Source: an uncultured Luminiphilus sp.
GTDB lineage: Bacteria; Pseudomonadota; Gammaproteobacteria; Pseudomonadales; Halieaceae
Direction: 5' to 3'
NCBI GenBank assembly: GCA_938084055.1
Contig: CALKDK010000002.1
Location: 1-32,184, forward strand
Length of the DNA: 32,184 nt
Position numbers and translations under genes: made by a program
Shown here: piece after piece, positions 17,027 to 26,388 of the stretch
Layout of the letters: each line of letters opens with the position of its first letter
Position numbering within the stretch: position 1 is the stretch's first letter
Notes under the pieces: model-generated
Seen by the model: the letters and a program-made list of their open reading frames with translations, nothing else
What the model was told of the DNA's origin: nothing
Databases searched by the model: none

Positions 17027-18501
17027 GGGTTAACCGCCGTTGGTACAGGCCGGGCCAGGTGATGGTCAGTGCGCAGTTGAAAGCGGTGAGCGACGCGAAG
17101 CAGCGTCGCTTCATCGAAAGCCCTGCCGATCAACTGCAGTCCGACGGGCATGCCATCAAGCAGGCCCGCAGGGACTGATATGCCGGGTAAACCGGCCAGA
17201 TTGACAGACAGGGTGTAGATGTCCTCAAGGTACATGGCCAATGGGTCGGTGGTTTTTGTGCCCAGGCCAAACGCGACGCCCGGTGCAGCAGGCCCGGCAA
17301 TGACATCGCAGGTTTCAAAGGCGGTGTTGAAGTCTTCGCTGATAAGGCGCCTGACCTGCTGGGCTTTCTTGAAGTAGGCATCGTAGAAGCCCGTGGAGAG
17401 GGCATAGGTGCCCACCAGAATCCTGCGTTTAACTTCCTCACCAAATCCTTCAGTGCGTGATCGCTCGTAGAGGTCGTTTAAATCTGTCGGTGCTTCACAC
17501 CGGTATCCAAAGCGGACCCCATCGTAACGGGACAGATTGGCCGATGCCTCAGCCGGGGCAATGATGTAATAGGTGGGTATTCCCTGATCAGTATGTGGCA
17601 GATCGATATCCACCAGTTCGGCGCCCTCCCGCTCGAGCTCCACGAGGGCTGCCTGAATGGAAGCCGCAACCCGGGGCTCGAGTGAGGAGCTGAAATACTC
17701 TTTGGGTATGCCGATTTTCAGACCGGAGATAGGGTCCCCCAGGTTGGCCCGAAAGTCGGGTACCTCGATATCTGCCGACGTGGAGTCACCGGGATCCAGG
17801 CCACTCATCACCTGCAACATCAGGGCCGCGTCCTCAGCGGTGCGGGTCATGGGTCCGGCTTGATCAAGGGATGACGCGAAGGCGATGATCCCCAGTCTTG
17901 AAACCCGACCATAGGTCGGTTTCAGTCCTGTAATGCCGCAGAGTGATGCCGGTTGCCTGATGGATCCGCCGGTGTCAGTCCCCGTGCCAAGGGGTGTAAA
18001 GCCAGCGGCCACCGCGGCGGCGGTTCCTCCCGAACTGCCGCCGGGGACGCAGTGTATATTCCAGGGGTTGCGGGTTTCGCCAAACACGGACGTTTCGGTA
18101 GAGGAGCCCATGGCGAACTCATCCATGTTGGTTTTACCTAACATGATCGTGCCCGCTGCGCGCAGGCGGCTCACGACTGTGGCGTCATAGGGCGGTATAA
18201 AGTTTTCCAACATTCTTGAAGCGCAGGTAGTCGCCACGTCACGGGTACAAAAAATATCCTTGTGCAGTAACGGAATGCCCGTCAGCGTTCCACCATCTCC
18301 CCGGCGCAGTAACGTATCTGCCGCTGTTGCTTCCTCAATGGCCTGCTCCCCACACACTGTAATCGCTGCGTTGAGCACCGGATTCTCTCGGGCAATGGTA
18401 GCCAGACAGGCCTGCGTAAGCTCGACTGCTGACATTGTTTTAGCCCGGAGGGCAGCAGCCAGTTCCACCGCGGTGGCAGTGGACAGCTCATTCGGAGACA
18501 T
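17023..18501 (-). CDS. gatA: Asp-tRNA(Asn)/Glu-tRNA(Gln) amidotransferase subunit A
   Basis: GatA (492 residues) is the amidase-signature subunit that releases ammonia from glutamine. The Ser-cisSer-Lys triad is visible: K81 in LLHKDIFC, S156 in [15 protein letters not shown] and S180 in [32 protein letters not shown] in the C-terminal half is the usual GatA signature. The ATG overlaps the last base of the gatC stop. Because a tRNA-Gln gene is also present, the complex might act on Asn, Gln or both tRNAs; whether AsnRS or GlnRS exists cannot be seen here. Confidence 0.97.
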   Translation of the reverse strand: MSPNELSTATAVELAAALRAKTMSAVELTQACLATIARENPVLNAAITVCGEQAIEEATAADTLLRRGDGGTLTGIPLLHKDIFCTRDVATTCASRMLENFIPPYDATVVSRLRAAGTIMLGKTNMDEFAMGSSTETSVFGETRNPWNIHCVPGGSSGGTAAAVAAGFTPLGTGTDTGGSIRQPASLCGITGLKPTYGRVSRLGIIAFASSLDQAGPMTRTAEDAALMLQVMSGLDPGDSTSADIEVPDFRANLGDPISGLKIGIPKEYFSSSLEPRVAASIQAALVELEREGAELVDIDLPHTDQGIPTYYIIAPAEASANLSRYDGVRFGYRCEAPTDLNDLYERSRTEGFGEEVKRRILVGTYALSTGFYDAYFKKAQQVRRLISEDFNTAFETCDVIAGPAAPGVAFGLGTKTTDPLAMYLEDIYTLSVNLAGLPGISVPAGLLDGMPVGLQLIGRAFDEATLLRVAHRFQLRTDHHLARPVPTAVNP

Positions 18502-18788
18502 CAGTCGATCACCCTTGGGACAAGGAAAAAGCCGTCCTCGACTGACGGTGCAACACGTTGCAGCGCGTCGCGCTGCGCGTCCTCGGTGACTGCATCGGCC
18601 CGCAGGCGTTGCACCATGTCGTGGGGGTTTGACATCGGCTCCACGCCCTCTGTGTCAACCTGTTGCAATTGGGCGACGAGGTCGAGAATGCGGCCGAACC
18701 GCTCGGTCACATCATCGAGGGCAGCTTCTTCGATACGCAGTCGTGCAAGCTGCGCTACTGAGAGCACATCCGCTGGGGTCGTGGACAT
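18501..18788 (-). CDS. gatC: Asp-tRNA(Asn)/Glu-tRNA(Gln) amidotransferase subunit C
   Basis: GatC is a small belt protein that wraps and stabilises GatA-GatB. From ATG 18788 it has 95 residues starting [17 protein letters not shown], the normal length. The family pattern V-x-x-x-A-x-L-A-R-L, then L-D-L-V-x-Q-L and the C-terminal [12 protein letters not shown] are clear. An ATG 11 codons upstream adds residues unlike the family and was rejected. It is first in the operon and divergent from mreB across a 233-bp gap, the same arrangement as in Pseudomonas. A 5-bp hairpin followed by CTTTTT near its 3' end is explained by the conserved EDGFF codons. Confidence 0.95.
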   Translation of the reverse strand: MSTTPADVLSVAQLARLRIEEAALDDVTERFGRILDLVAQLQQVDTEGVEPMSNPHDMVQRLRADAVTEDAQRDALQRVAPSVEDGFFLVPRVID

Positions 18789-18972
18789 GGCGGGATTCCG
18801 CTGGCAAAGGAAAAGCGCCAAGCTACCACAGATTCACCTTGCCCAAAAACCCCTGCATTGATACATTCCCACATTAAGACGAAGCCTGAACTCCCTGATT
18901 TTTTGGTACTTTCGCCATTCGCCGGGGATGCAACCTTCGCCACAACAAGTACCCGTGGCCATAAGTAACAGT

Positions 18973-18988
18973 TGATATGAAAGTATCA
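18973..18988. promoter_or_regulatory. Inverted repeat in the gatC-mreB divergent gap
   Basis: TGATA (18973-18977), six bases, then TATCA (18984-18988) form a perfect 5-bp dyad 34 bp before the mreB ATG. It could be an operator or a 5'-leader hairpin. The remaining 18789-19021 gap has AT-rich patches (TTTTTTGG at 18900-18907, CATAAG near 18960) but no convincing full sigma-70 promoter in either direction. Confidence 0.2.
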
Positions 18989-19003
18989 GTGGCCTCAGCG
19001 TAG

Positions 19004-20059
<1,056 letters not shown>

Positions 20060-20092
20060 ACGAGGTAACCATCTAAGATTTCGGGGGCGACG

Positions 20093-20935
20093 ATAAAACC
20101 ACTCTTTCTCAAAGAAAAACATGTGGGATGGCGGGTTACCCTGGCGGTCGGTTGCTGTCTGCTGATTCTATTCTATCTTCGTGATCATCCTGCTCTGGAG
20201 CGTCCACGGCAGCTTGGAACGGATGCTGCTGCGTTGATATATAGCGTGGCTGCAGCACCTGGCGCGGCGATATCGGGCCTTGCTGAATTTTTTCGTAGCC
20301 ACAGCACCCTGCGGTCAGAGAATGCCCGCCTGCAGCAGGAAAATCTGGTTCTCAAGGGACAGACCCAGAAGCTCGCGGCGGTCCTGGCTGAGAACGGTCG
20401 CTATCGGGCGCTATTGAATTCGGCAGAAACCATAGAACGGGAGGTGATGGTGGCGGAGATTATTGCCCTCACTGCAGCACCGTCACGACATGAACTGGTG
20501 ATTGACAAGGGTGCTCGTGACAATGTGATGTTGGGGCAACCCCTTCTCGGTGCCGATGGCCTGATGGGGCAGGTAACGAAGGTAGGGCAATATTCCAGTA
20601 ATGCCCTGCTCATTACCGACGCGACGCACGCCGTCCCGGTGCAGGTTTTGCGAAGCGGCGTGAGGGGTCTTGCCGAGGGCACCGGTGAACTTGACCGCCT
20701 GGTGGTGCGTCATATTGCAGCAACGACCGATATTCGTGAGGGGGACACACTTGTTACCTCAGGCTTGGGTGGTTTATTTCCTGCGGGTTACCCCGTCGCT
20801 CGAGTGCTTGAGGTGATCAGCGAAAGAGGCTCAGCTTTCTCGCAGGTCATCGCTGAGCCGCTCGCGCCGCTCGATCGCGGTCGACATGTCATGCTGGCTC
20901 TTGAGCTTGGCCCGGGGGCCAGTGATAAGCCGTGA
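20093..20935 (+). CDS. mreC: Rod-shape-determining protein MreC
   Basis: MreC is a bitopic inner-membrane protein whose periplasmic part scaffolds the elongasome (MreB, MreD, RodZ, PBP2). The protein shows a membrane segment (VTLAVGCCLLILFYL), a coiled coil (RSENARLQQENLVLKGQTQKLAAVLAENGRYR) and the beta-barrel domain with VIDKGARDNVMLGQPLLG, DATHAVPVQVLR and GDTLVTSGLGGLFPAGYPVA. The first ordinary start codon is GTG 20123, but the ten codons before it read KPLFLKEKHV, matching the MKPIFSRG N-terminus of E. coli MreC. I therefore place the start at ATA 20093 (281 codons including stop); ATT 20078 with GAGGT upstream is another option, and GTG 20123 is the conservative choice. Confidence 0.9.
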   Translation: MKPLFLKEKHVGWRVTLAVGCCLLILFYLRDHPALERPRQLGTDAAALIYSVAAAPGAAISGLAEFFRSHSTLRSENARLQQENLVLKGQTQKLAAVLAENGRYRALLNSAETIEREVMVAEIIALTAAPSRHELVIDKGARDNVMLGQPLLGADGLMGQVTKVGQYSSNALLITDATHAVPVQVLRSGVRGLAEGTGELDRLVVRHIAATTDIREGDTLVTSGLGGLFPAGYPVARVLEVISERGSAFSQVIAEPLAPLDRGRHVMLALELGPGASDKP

Positions 20936-21414
20936 TCGCTTCCCGTGGCTCCTGGGTGATTTTCGTGTCGGTCGCTTTTGCCCTGTTCATCTCGGCATTG
21001 CCGGTGCCGGTCTCCTGGCGCGGTTACCTGCCCGATTGGACCATGCTGGTTCTGTTCTACTGGGTTTTGGCACTGCCAGCCCGTGTGGGCGTTCTGTCGG
21101 CCTGTCTGGTTGGTATAGCGACAGATATATTGGATGGGTCGCCCGTAGGTGCCACCGCCGTGGGTGCCACGCTTGCGGTGCTGGTGCTTTTGCTCAGCTA
21201 TCAGAGGGTGCGTCAATTTGATGTTCTGCAGCAAAGTTTTGTGGTGGGTTTGATGGTGGCCGTGGTCCATCTGGTCGAACAGCGGCTGGAAACCTTATTG
21301 GGCTGGCAGCACCTGGGTACCGCTTTTTTGGCACCTACCGTGGCGTCGATGGTCTTTTGGTTACCCGTGCGTAATAGTCTCAGGGCACTGCGAAGGTACT
21401 ACGAGGTACAGTGA
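20932..21414 (+). CDS. mreD: Rod-shape-determining protein MreD
   Basis: MreD (160 residues) is a small polytopic inner-membrane partner of MreC. The sequence is hydrophobic almost throughout, with about five segments. It has the family pattern near the N-terminus (ISALPVPVSWRGYLPDWTML, ending P-D-W-T/V-x-L-V-L-x-Y-W) and the G-x-x-x-G-x-x-x-D-I-L-D-G-S-P-V-G motif (VGIATDILDGSPVGA). The GTG start overlaps the mreC stop by 4 nt (GTGA), and the stop overlaps the maf ATG by one base, so the cluster is fully coupled. Confidence 0.95.
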   Translation: MIASRGSWVIFVSVAFALFISALPVPVSWRGYLPDWTMLVLFYWVLALPARVGVLSACLVGIATDILDGSPVGATAVGATLAVLVLLLSYQRVRQFDVLQQSFVVGLMVAVVHLVEQRLETLLGWQHLGTAFLAPTVASMVFWLPVRNSLRALRRYYEVQ

Positions 21415-21977
21415 TGGAAGTTGTGCTCGCTTCGGCCAGTCCACGGCGCAGGGAATTGCTGGGCTTATTGGTCAGGAACTTCATTTGCATGACCCCTGAC
21501 CTTGATGAAGCTGTGCTGCCGGCGGAGGCCCCGGCAGACTATGTGGCGCGTCTGGCTGAGGCAAAAGCTCGGGCGGTCAATGCCGGGAGTGCCCTTGTGA
21601 TTGCGGCTGATACCGCGGTGACCATTGACGGGCTCATCCTGGGTAAACCCGCTGACCCTGCCGATGCACGGGCCATGTTGCGAAAGCTCTCAGGTCGCAG
21701 CCACGAGGTCGTTACGGGACTCTCCGTCCAGAGCGGGGAGTGCATGGAAAATCGGGTAATCCGTACCCAGGTAGAATTTACTCTGTTATCTGACGGCGAT
21801 ATTGAGCATTACCTGGGTACGGATGAGCCCTGGGATAAGGCCGGTGCCTATGCGATACAGGGGAGGGCGGGTACATTTGTGAAGCGCATCGACGGGAGTT
21901 ACTCCTCCGTTGTGGGTCTCCCCCTTGCTGAGACGAAGCGGCTGCTGGCTCGATTTGGCGTGATGCCCGAGTGGTGA
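21414..21977 (+). CDS. maf: Maf-family nucleoside-triphosphate pyrophosphatase (YhdE type)
   Basis: Maf proteins hydrolyse non-canonical or excess dTTP/UTP to monophosphates and influence septation. The 187-residue product starts MEVVLASASPRRRELL, carries the conserved LASASPRR phosphate-binding segment, EAKA (Y/L-A-x-x-K-A-R-A region), VIAADTAV (catalytic Asp) and LGKPADPADARAML. Position after mreD fits the YhdE group rather than the YceF group. The ATG overlaps the mreD stop by one base (TGATG); a GTG one codon earlier is possible. The next gene is yhdP; the rng gene usually found between them is absent. Confidence 0.95.
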   Translation: MEVVLASASPRRRELLGLLVRNFICMTPDLDEAVLPAEAPADYVARLAEAKARAVNAGSALVIAADTAVTIDGLILGKPADPADARAMLRKLSGRSHEVVTGLSVQSGECMENRVIRTQVEFTLLSDGDIEHYLGTDEPWDKAGAYAIQGRAGTFVKRIDGSYSSVVGLPLAETKRLLARFGVMPEW

Positions 21978-24900
21978 TGAAAACCTCCGTCGAAAAGATG
22001 CACCGTGCGCTGGGCTACCTGCTGTGGCGGGTATTGCTGATGGGTGTCGTGGGGCTGGCTATTTATGTGGCGGGCACGCGGGCAATTTTGCACACAGCAC
22101 CCCTCTATCAGGATGCCATAGTCAATTGGGTTGCAGAGGAGACCGGGCTTGATTTTCGCCTCACCAATCTCTCCGGGGACGTCATAAATTTCCAGCCCAG
22201 TCTCGTGGTGGAGGACCTGCAAATCCTGTTACCCGAGGGGTTCTCGGCCACTTTCGATCATGCCTCGGTCACGATTGACCCCTGGGCAACGTTACTGGCT
22301 CGGGAAATCCGGTTGGACACCCTGCGGCTCATCGGCATTTCCGCCGATGTCCCAGTCGGCGTATCAGGCATCGAAACCAGCGCTTCCGAATCCAGTAACC
22401 AATCGCGGGTAGCGGCTGCTTTGTTGTCTGCCTTTCGCAAGGTTACTGTGGAGGCTGCTGAAATCTGGCTGGATAATGGTAAAGGGCCCCGCCAGCGTCT
22501 GACCCTTGCGCTCGAACTGCGTCGTTCTGGCAGTGAACGTCAGGTCAAGCTGGACTTGAGGGGTCCGCGGCAGTCCGCCCTGACTTTATCGGGTTCCGGC
22601 GTGGGCGATATATTCCAGCCTCTACGCTTTGGTGGCGATCTACACGGACACCTGGAGATCCCTGATGCCTCATGGCTAGCCGCACTGTTGGGTCGAGACT
22701 TTACGGCCCGCGGCGGTATCGACTTCTGGTACCACGGTGATAATCAATTGCCAGAGATGGTCCTGGCCACCGAGTTGGCAGACATATCGTGGCGGCTGGC
22801 TGAAGGCCGACAGCTGCAGTTGGACCAGCTCTATTTCACGGCGGGACTGTCTTCGACCGAACAGTCCTGGATTGCGCGCCTCCAGTCAGTTGGGGTGGAA
22901 GTGGGGGGGGCCGATTTTTCACTCGACAAGCTGCTGGTCAGTGGCCGCGACACGGCACTGGAGATAAGTTCAACAGGCATTGATCTCGGTCACCTCGGGC
23001 GGGTCCTCACACTCAGCCAGCTATTGCCCGACCAACAGTCGGGAATTATTGCGGATTTGGCGCCCTCAGGTTCACTGTCGGCAGTCGAAGCCAGGATCGC
23101 CGACTTTGCGGATCCCTTGCGGAGTTGGTCCCTGACGGCCAGTGCTCGTGATATCTCGGTACAGCCGCGCAAAAAAGTGCCGGGCCTGCTGGGTATGGAC
23201 GGCACAGTTGTTGCCTCTGAGACTGGGGCGACGGCCTGGATTGATACCACGGATTTCACCTTGGATCTGCCCTTCGTATACCGCAATCCCATCATGCTGA
23301 ATACGGTACGGGGCCAGCTGTCCGCGCGCTGGGACAGCGATACACTGCAACTCTACAACGGAATTTTGCAGGGCGAGCACAGCAACCATCTTGCCAAGGT
23401 TCTATTCGGTATGGACATACCGCTCAAACCCGGAACCGGTTTGGGGCTGCCCCTCGCTATGTATCTCGATGTCGGTGTGCCAGCTGCTACCACTGCAGCG
23501 CGACATCTCTACATCCCTTACAAAATTCCCCCCGCCCTTTCGGAGTGGCTCGATACGGCAATTCTGCGTGGGGAAATGTCTGACATCAGCTTTATCTGGC
23601 GTGGTGGTTTTAAAGAGTTTGGTTCTGGCCGTCAGGCCATGCAACTGTCGGCCGCTATCAACGAGGCCGCCATTCGCTACCAGCCTGATTGGCCCGCGAT
23701 CAGCGCATTGTCCGCTACGCTCTTTATTGATACCGACCGCGTCAGCGTATGGGGCAACAGCGGGAATGTTCACGGAGTGGATGTCGGTCAGGTATCGGTT
23801 GAGGTCGACGCGGGACGTAGCTCGGGGCAGTTGGCGGTTAGTGGGAATTACCGGGGTGAGGGTGATTCAGCGATCGGCCTGCTGAGACAGAGTCCAATTT
23901 ACCCCCTTGCCAGCGTCGTGCTGGACGATCTGCAGCTGGCCGGCCCAATTGATGGGCAGCTTGATCTCAAACTCGATATCCGCGCTCCCCTACAAAATCC
24001 CCAGATAGGCGTTACCACCGAATTTTCAGGAGTAAGGGTCGGTTCCGGGATACTGTCGCTGGCGATCGACGATGTTACTGGAGGACTGGACTACGATTTT
24101 GAGGAGGGATTTGCCAGTCGCGACCTCCATGGAATGTTTTTTGACCAAGCGCTTACTGCCATTATCGGAAAGGGAGAGTCTGGGTTACAGCCCAGCAAAT
24201 TATTCGATGCACGTTTTTCTTCTCGAGTGTCTGGCCAGAATCTGATGGCATGGGGTACGACCCTTGCCGGGGGGGCTGCGAGCGACGCAGCACTGCTTTC
24301 GGGTGAAACAGAACTGGAAGTGGCCATTTCAGTTGCGGAAGTTGCGCATGTCGAGGTGGGTAGCAGCCTTGAAGGTTTGGCCATTGGCCTGCCTGCACCC
24401 TATGGCAAAAAGCCGGCCGATCGAGCGCCTCTGAGGGCCACGCTGCGCACGGGCCCGCTGCTGCCCTGGGATATTTTCTGGCAAGGTCGGGGTCAGGCGC
24501 GGTTGTTCCGCACCGCGGGCACGATCTCAGGTGTTGCAGTGGACCTCACGCCAAGGACTCAGCCCGCAATCCCTCCCCGGGAGGGCAATGAAGGTGTTCA
24601 GTTGTTTGGCGAGCTCGGCCCCATAGAGCTTGATCCGTGGCTCAGAACCCTCGGTGAGCTGGCCATTGCCGGCGATGCAGGACGGGATAGCTGGCCATTG
24701 CGTATCGACGCCCTGGATATACAGCAGCTCGTTGTCGGTACCTTCGCTGTCGAGGACATCACCATTGACGTCACCCCTTTCCCCAGTTGGTATCAATTGG
24801 GCATCAATACCGCTTGGCTGGATGCCGAGTTGACCGTTCCGAGTGGTGACCGTGATATAGCACTCATTATCAATGCCCTGGACTACGATCAACTCGCCGA

Positions 24901-25882
24901 CCTGAATACCGTTACGTCTGACAGTCAGACCAAGGCGACGGCGCAAGCCGCCCGACGTCCCCCACAGCTACCGCAAGCGATAAACGTGACGTTGGCTAAC
25001 CTGTACTATGGTGGGAAGGCCTTGGGTGCGGCCCGATTCCGCTTGCAGAGCGCTTCGGATGCTTTGGTGATTGATGATGTGCGTGGTCAGCTTGCAGGGC
25101 TTGAATTTCAGGATGGCAGTAGCCTGAAGTGGGCTGAAAGTGCTGCGGGTGGATGGGCCAGCCAGTTGACATTGAATGCGCATTTTGGCGACGTGAATCG
25201 CACTTTTGATGAGTTATCCATCGCACCACTCGCGACAACACGATCAGGTGAAATCACGGCGGATTTGACCTGGGCTGGTGGACCAACCGAACTGGATTTA
25301 CTGGGGCTCTCGGGTACTTCCCGATTGAATCTCCGCGAAGGATCTTTCCTGCCGGTCTCTTCCAGCGCCACGGGTGCCGCCCGGGTGTTCAGTCTACTGA
25401 ATCTTGCGGGGCTTTTTGGCCGGGCCGATGTAACTCGAATATTTGATCCGGGCGTGACATTTCGGGCCGCAGATGGTGATTTTTTGTTCGCGCCGGGCAG
25501 TATTCAAATTCCCAGTTTTGACATCAGTGGCACTGGAGGCGGGTTTAATTTCACAAGTGACATCGATCTGGTGGCGGAGACAATTGATGGTGAACTCGTT
25601 GTCACCCTGCCTCTGGTGGAAAATATTCCATGGATGGCGGCCCTGATTGGTGGGCTGCCGGTAGCAGCGGGAGCCTACCTGTTGAGCAAGGTATTTGAGC
25701 GACAGGTTAAAAGCCTGAGTAGCGGTGTTTATTCTGTCACGGGTGACTTATATGACCCTGACGTAACGTTTGTACGGATATTTGACGCTGGATCGGGGGC
25801 GGTCGGCGAACCCGCCACAGCGGCAGCCCCTGGTGACGACGACGCTGCCCGCAGTCAGGAATCATCCAGCGATGCTTCCTGA
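21977..25882 (+). CDS. yhdP: YhdP, AsmA-like envelope phospholipid-transport protein
   Basis: YhdP is a very large protein anchored in the inner membrane by one N-terminal helix and crossing the periplasm. With TamB and YdbH it moves phospholipids to the outer membrane. The 1301-residue product has a membrane segment at about 12-35 (YLLWRVLLMGVVGLAIYVAG), a DUF3971-type middle region and the AsmA-like C-terminal domain (GLSGTSRLNLREGSFLPVSS, ARVFSLLNLAGLFGR, then the ENIPWMAALIGGLPVAAGAYL hydrophobic end). Length is close to the usual 1200-1300. The start ATG overlaps the maf stop by one base. Homopolymer runs G8 (22903-22910) and G7 (24269-24275) occur in the frame. The 3' end overlaps darP on the other strand by 28 bp. 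Confidence 0.94.
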   Translation: MKTSVEKMHRALGYLLWRVLLMGVVGLAIYVAGTRAILHTAPLYQDAIVNWVAEETGLDFRLTNLSGDVINFQPSLVVEDLQILLPEGFSATFDHASVTIDPWATLLAREIRLDTLRLIGISADVPVGVSGIETSASESSNQSRVAAALLSAFRKVTVEAAEIWLDNGKGPRQRLTLALELRRSGSERQVKLDLRGPRQSALTLSGSGVGDIFQPLRFGGDLHGHLEIPDASWLAALLGRDFTARGGIDFWYHGDNQLPEMVLATELADISWRLAEGRQLQLDQLYFTAGLSSTEQSWIARLQSVGVEVGGADFSLDKLLVSGRDTALEISSTGIDLGHLGRVLTLSQLLPDQQSGIIADLAPSGSLSAVEARIADFADPLRSWSLTASARDISVQPRKKVPGLLGMDGTVVASETGATAWIDTTDFTLDLPFVYRNPIMLNTVRGQLSARWDSDTLQLYNGILQGEHSNHLAKVLFGMDIPLKPGTGLGLPLAMYLDVGVPAATTAARHLYIPYKIPPALSEWLDTAILRGEMSDISFIWRGGFKEFGSGRQAMQLSAAINEAAIRYQPDWPAISALSATLFIDTDRVSVWGNSGNVHGVDVGQVSVEVDAGRSSGQLAVSGNYRGEGDSAIGLLRQSPIYPLASVVLDDLQLAGPIDGQLDLKLDIRAPLQNPQIGVTTEFSGVRVGSGILSLAIDDVTGGLDYDFEEGFASRDLHGMFFDQALTAIIGKGESGLQPSKLFDARFSSRVSGQNLMAWGTTLAGGAASDAALLSGETELEVAISVAEVAHVEVGSSLEGLAIGLPAPYGKKPADRAPLRATLRTGPLLPWDIFWQGRGQARLFRTAGTISGVAVDLTPRTQPAIPPREGNEGVQLFGELGPIELDPWLRTLGELAIAGDAGRDSWPLRIDALDIQQLVVGTFAVEDITIDVTPFPSWYQLGINTAWLDAELTVPSGDRDIALIINALDYDQLADLNTVTSDSQTKATAQAARRPPQLPQAINVTLANLYYGGKALGAARFRLQSASDALVIDDVRGQLAGLEFQDGSSLKWAESAAGGWASQLTLNAHFGDVNRTFDELSIAPLATTRSGEITADLTWAGGPTELDLLGLSGTSRLNLREGSFLPVSSSATGAARVFSLLNLAGLFGRADVTRIFDPGVTFRAADGDFLFAPGSIQIPSFDISGTGGGFNFTSDIDLVAETIDGELVVTLPLVENIPWMAALIGGLPVAAGAYLLSKVFERQVKSLSSGVYSVTGDLYDPDVTFVRIFDAGSGAVGEPATAAAPGDDDAARSQESSSDAS

Positions 25883-26388
25883 AGCGCACGAAGGTATCGG
25901 AACAGCTTGCGTGCCTGCTCTTTTGCCCGGGGTCCTTCTGGATCAAGGCAGCGAACCAGTTGACGCAACTGCTGCCTGTCCGCGTCAGGGAATACAGCGA
26001 GCACGGCGCCCAGGGCCGCATCGCCGTCCCGAATAAGGGTGTCCCTTAACTGTTCAAGTTGATGGAGTCGGGCACTCTCTTCCTGGTGCACGCCATCCAG
26101 TTTTTCAAGGGCGGCTTGAATTGGCGTCGGGTCGATCGTGCGCATGAGTTTCCCGATGTATTGCAGTTGGCGACGCCGTCCTCCTCGTTGGGAAATCTTC
26201 CGTGCCTGCAGTACCGCTTCGCTGAGACGTGCATCTTCGATGGGAATCTGTTCGAGTTGGGCCGGCGTCAACTGCACAAGGCGGGTGCCGAGGTCCTGTA
26301 GCGCCGTCATGGCGCGCTTTTTGGCACTTTTGCTGGGGCGCTCTTCGCCGCTATCTCCGAGAACTCCATCGTCTTGAATATCAGGCAT
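25855..26388 (-). CDS. darP: Ribosome biogenesis factor DarP (YjgA, DUF615)
   Basis: DarP binds late 50S assembly intermediates near the peptidyl-transferase centre. The 177-residue protein matches the family: PSKSAKKR, LGTRLVQLTPAQLEQIP, GRRRQLQYIGKLMR (the hallmark RRRQLQxIGK), then LRDTLIRDGDAALG, FPDADRQQLRQLVR and the C-terminal FRYLRAL. The start ATG overlaps the mgtE stop by 8 nt, without a clear ribosome site, implying coupling. Its 3' end overlaps the 3' end of yhdP (convergent, 28 bp). In Pseudomonas the gene lies near yhdP-tldD, so partial synteny is kept. Confidence 0.94.
   Translation of the reverse strand: MPDIQDDGVLGDSGEERPSKSAKKRAMTALQDLGTRLVQLTPAQLEQIPIEDARLSEAVLQARKISQRGGRRRQLQYIGKLMRTIDPTPIQAALEKLDGVHQEESARLHQLEQLRDTLIRDGDAALGAVLAVFPDADRQQLRQLVRCLDPEGPRAKEQARKLFRYLRALQEASLDDS

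Noticed and set aside
18526..18548. Hairpin CCGTC/GACGG followed by CTTTTT at the end of gatC
   Set aside because: The stem is only 5 bp, and the T-run encodes the conserved EDGFF of GatC, so protein constraint is enough to explain it.
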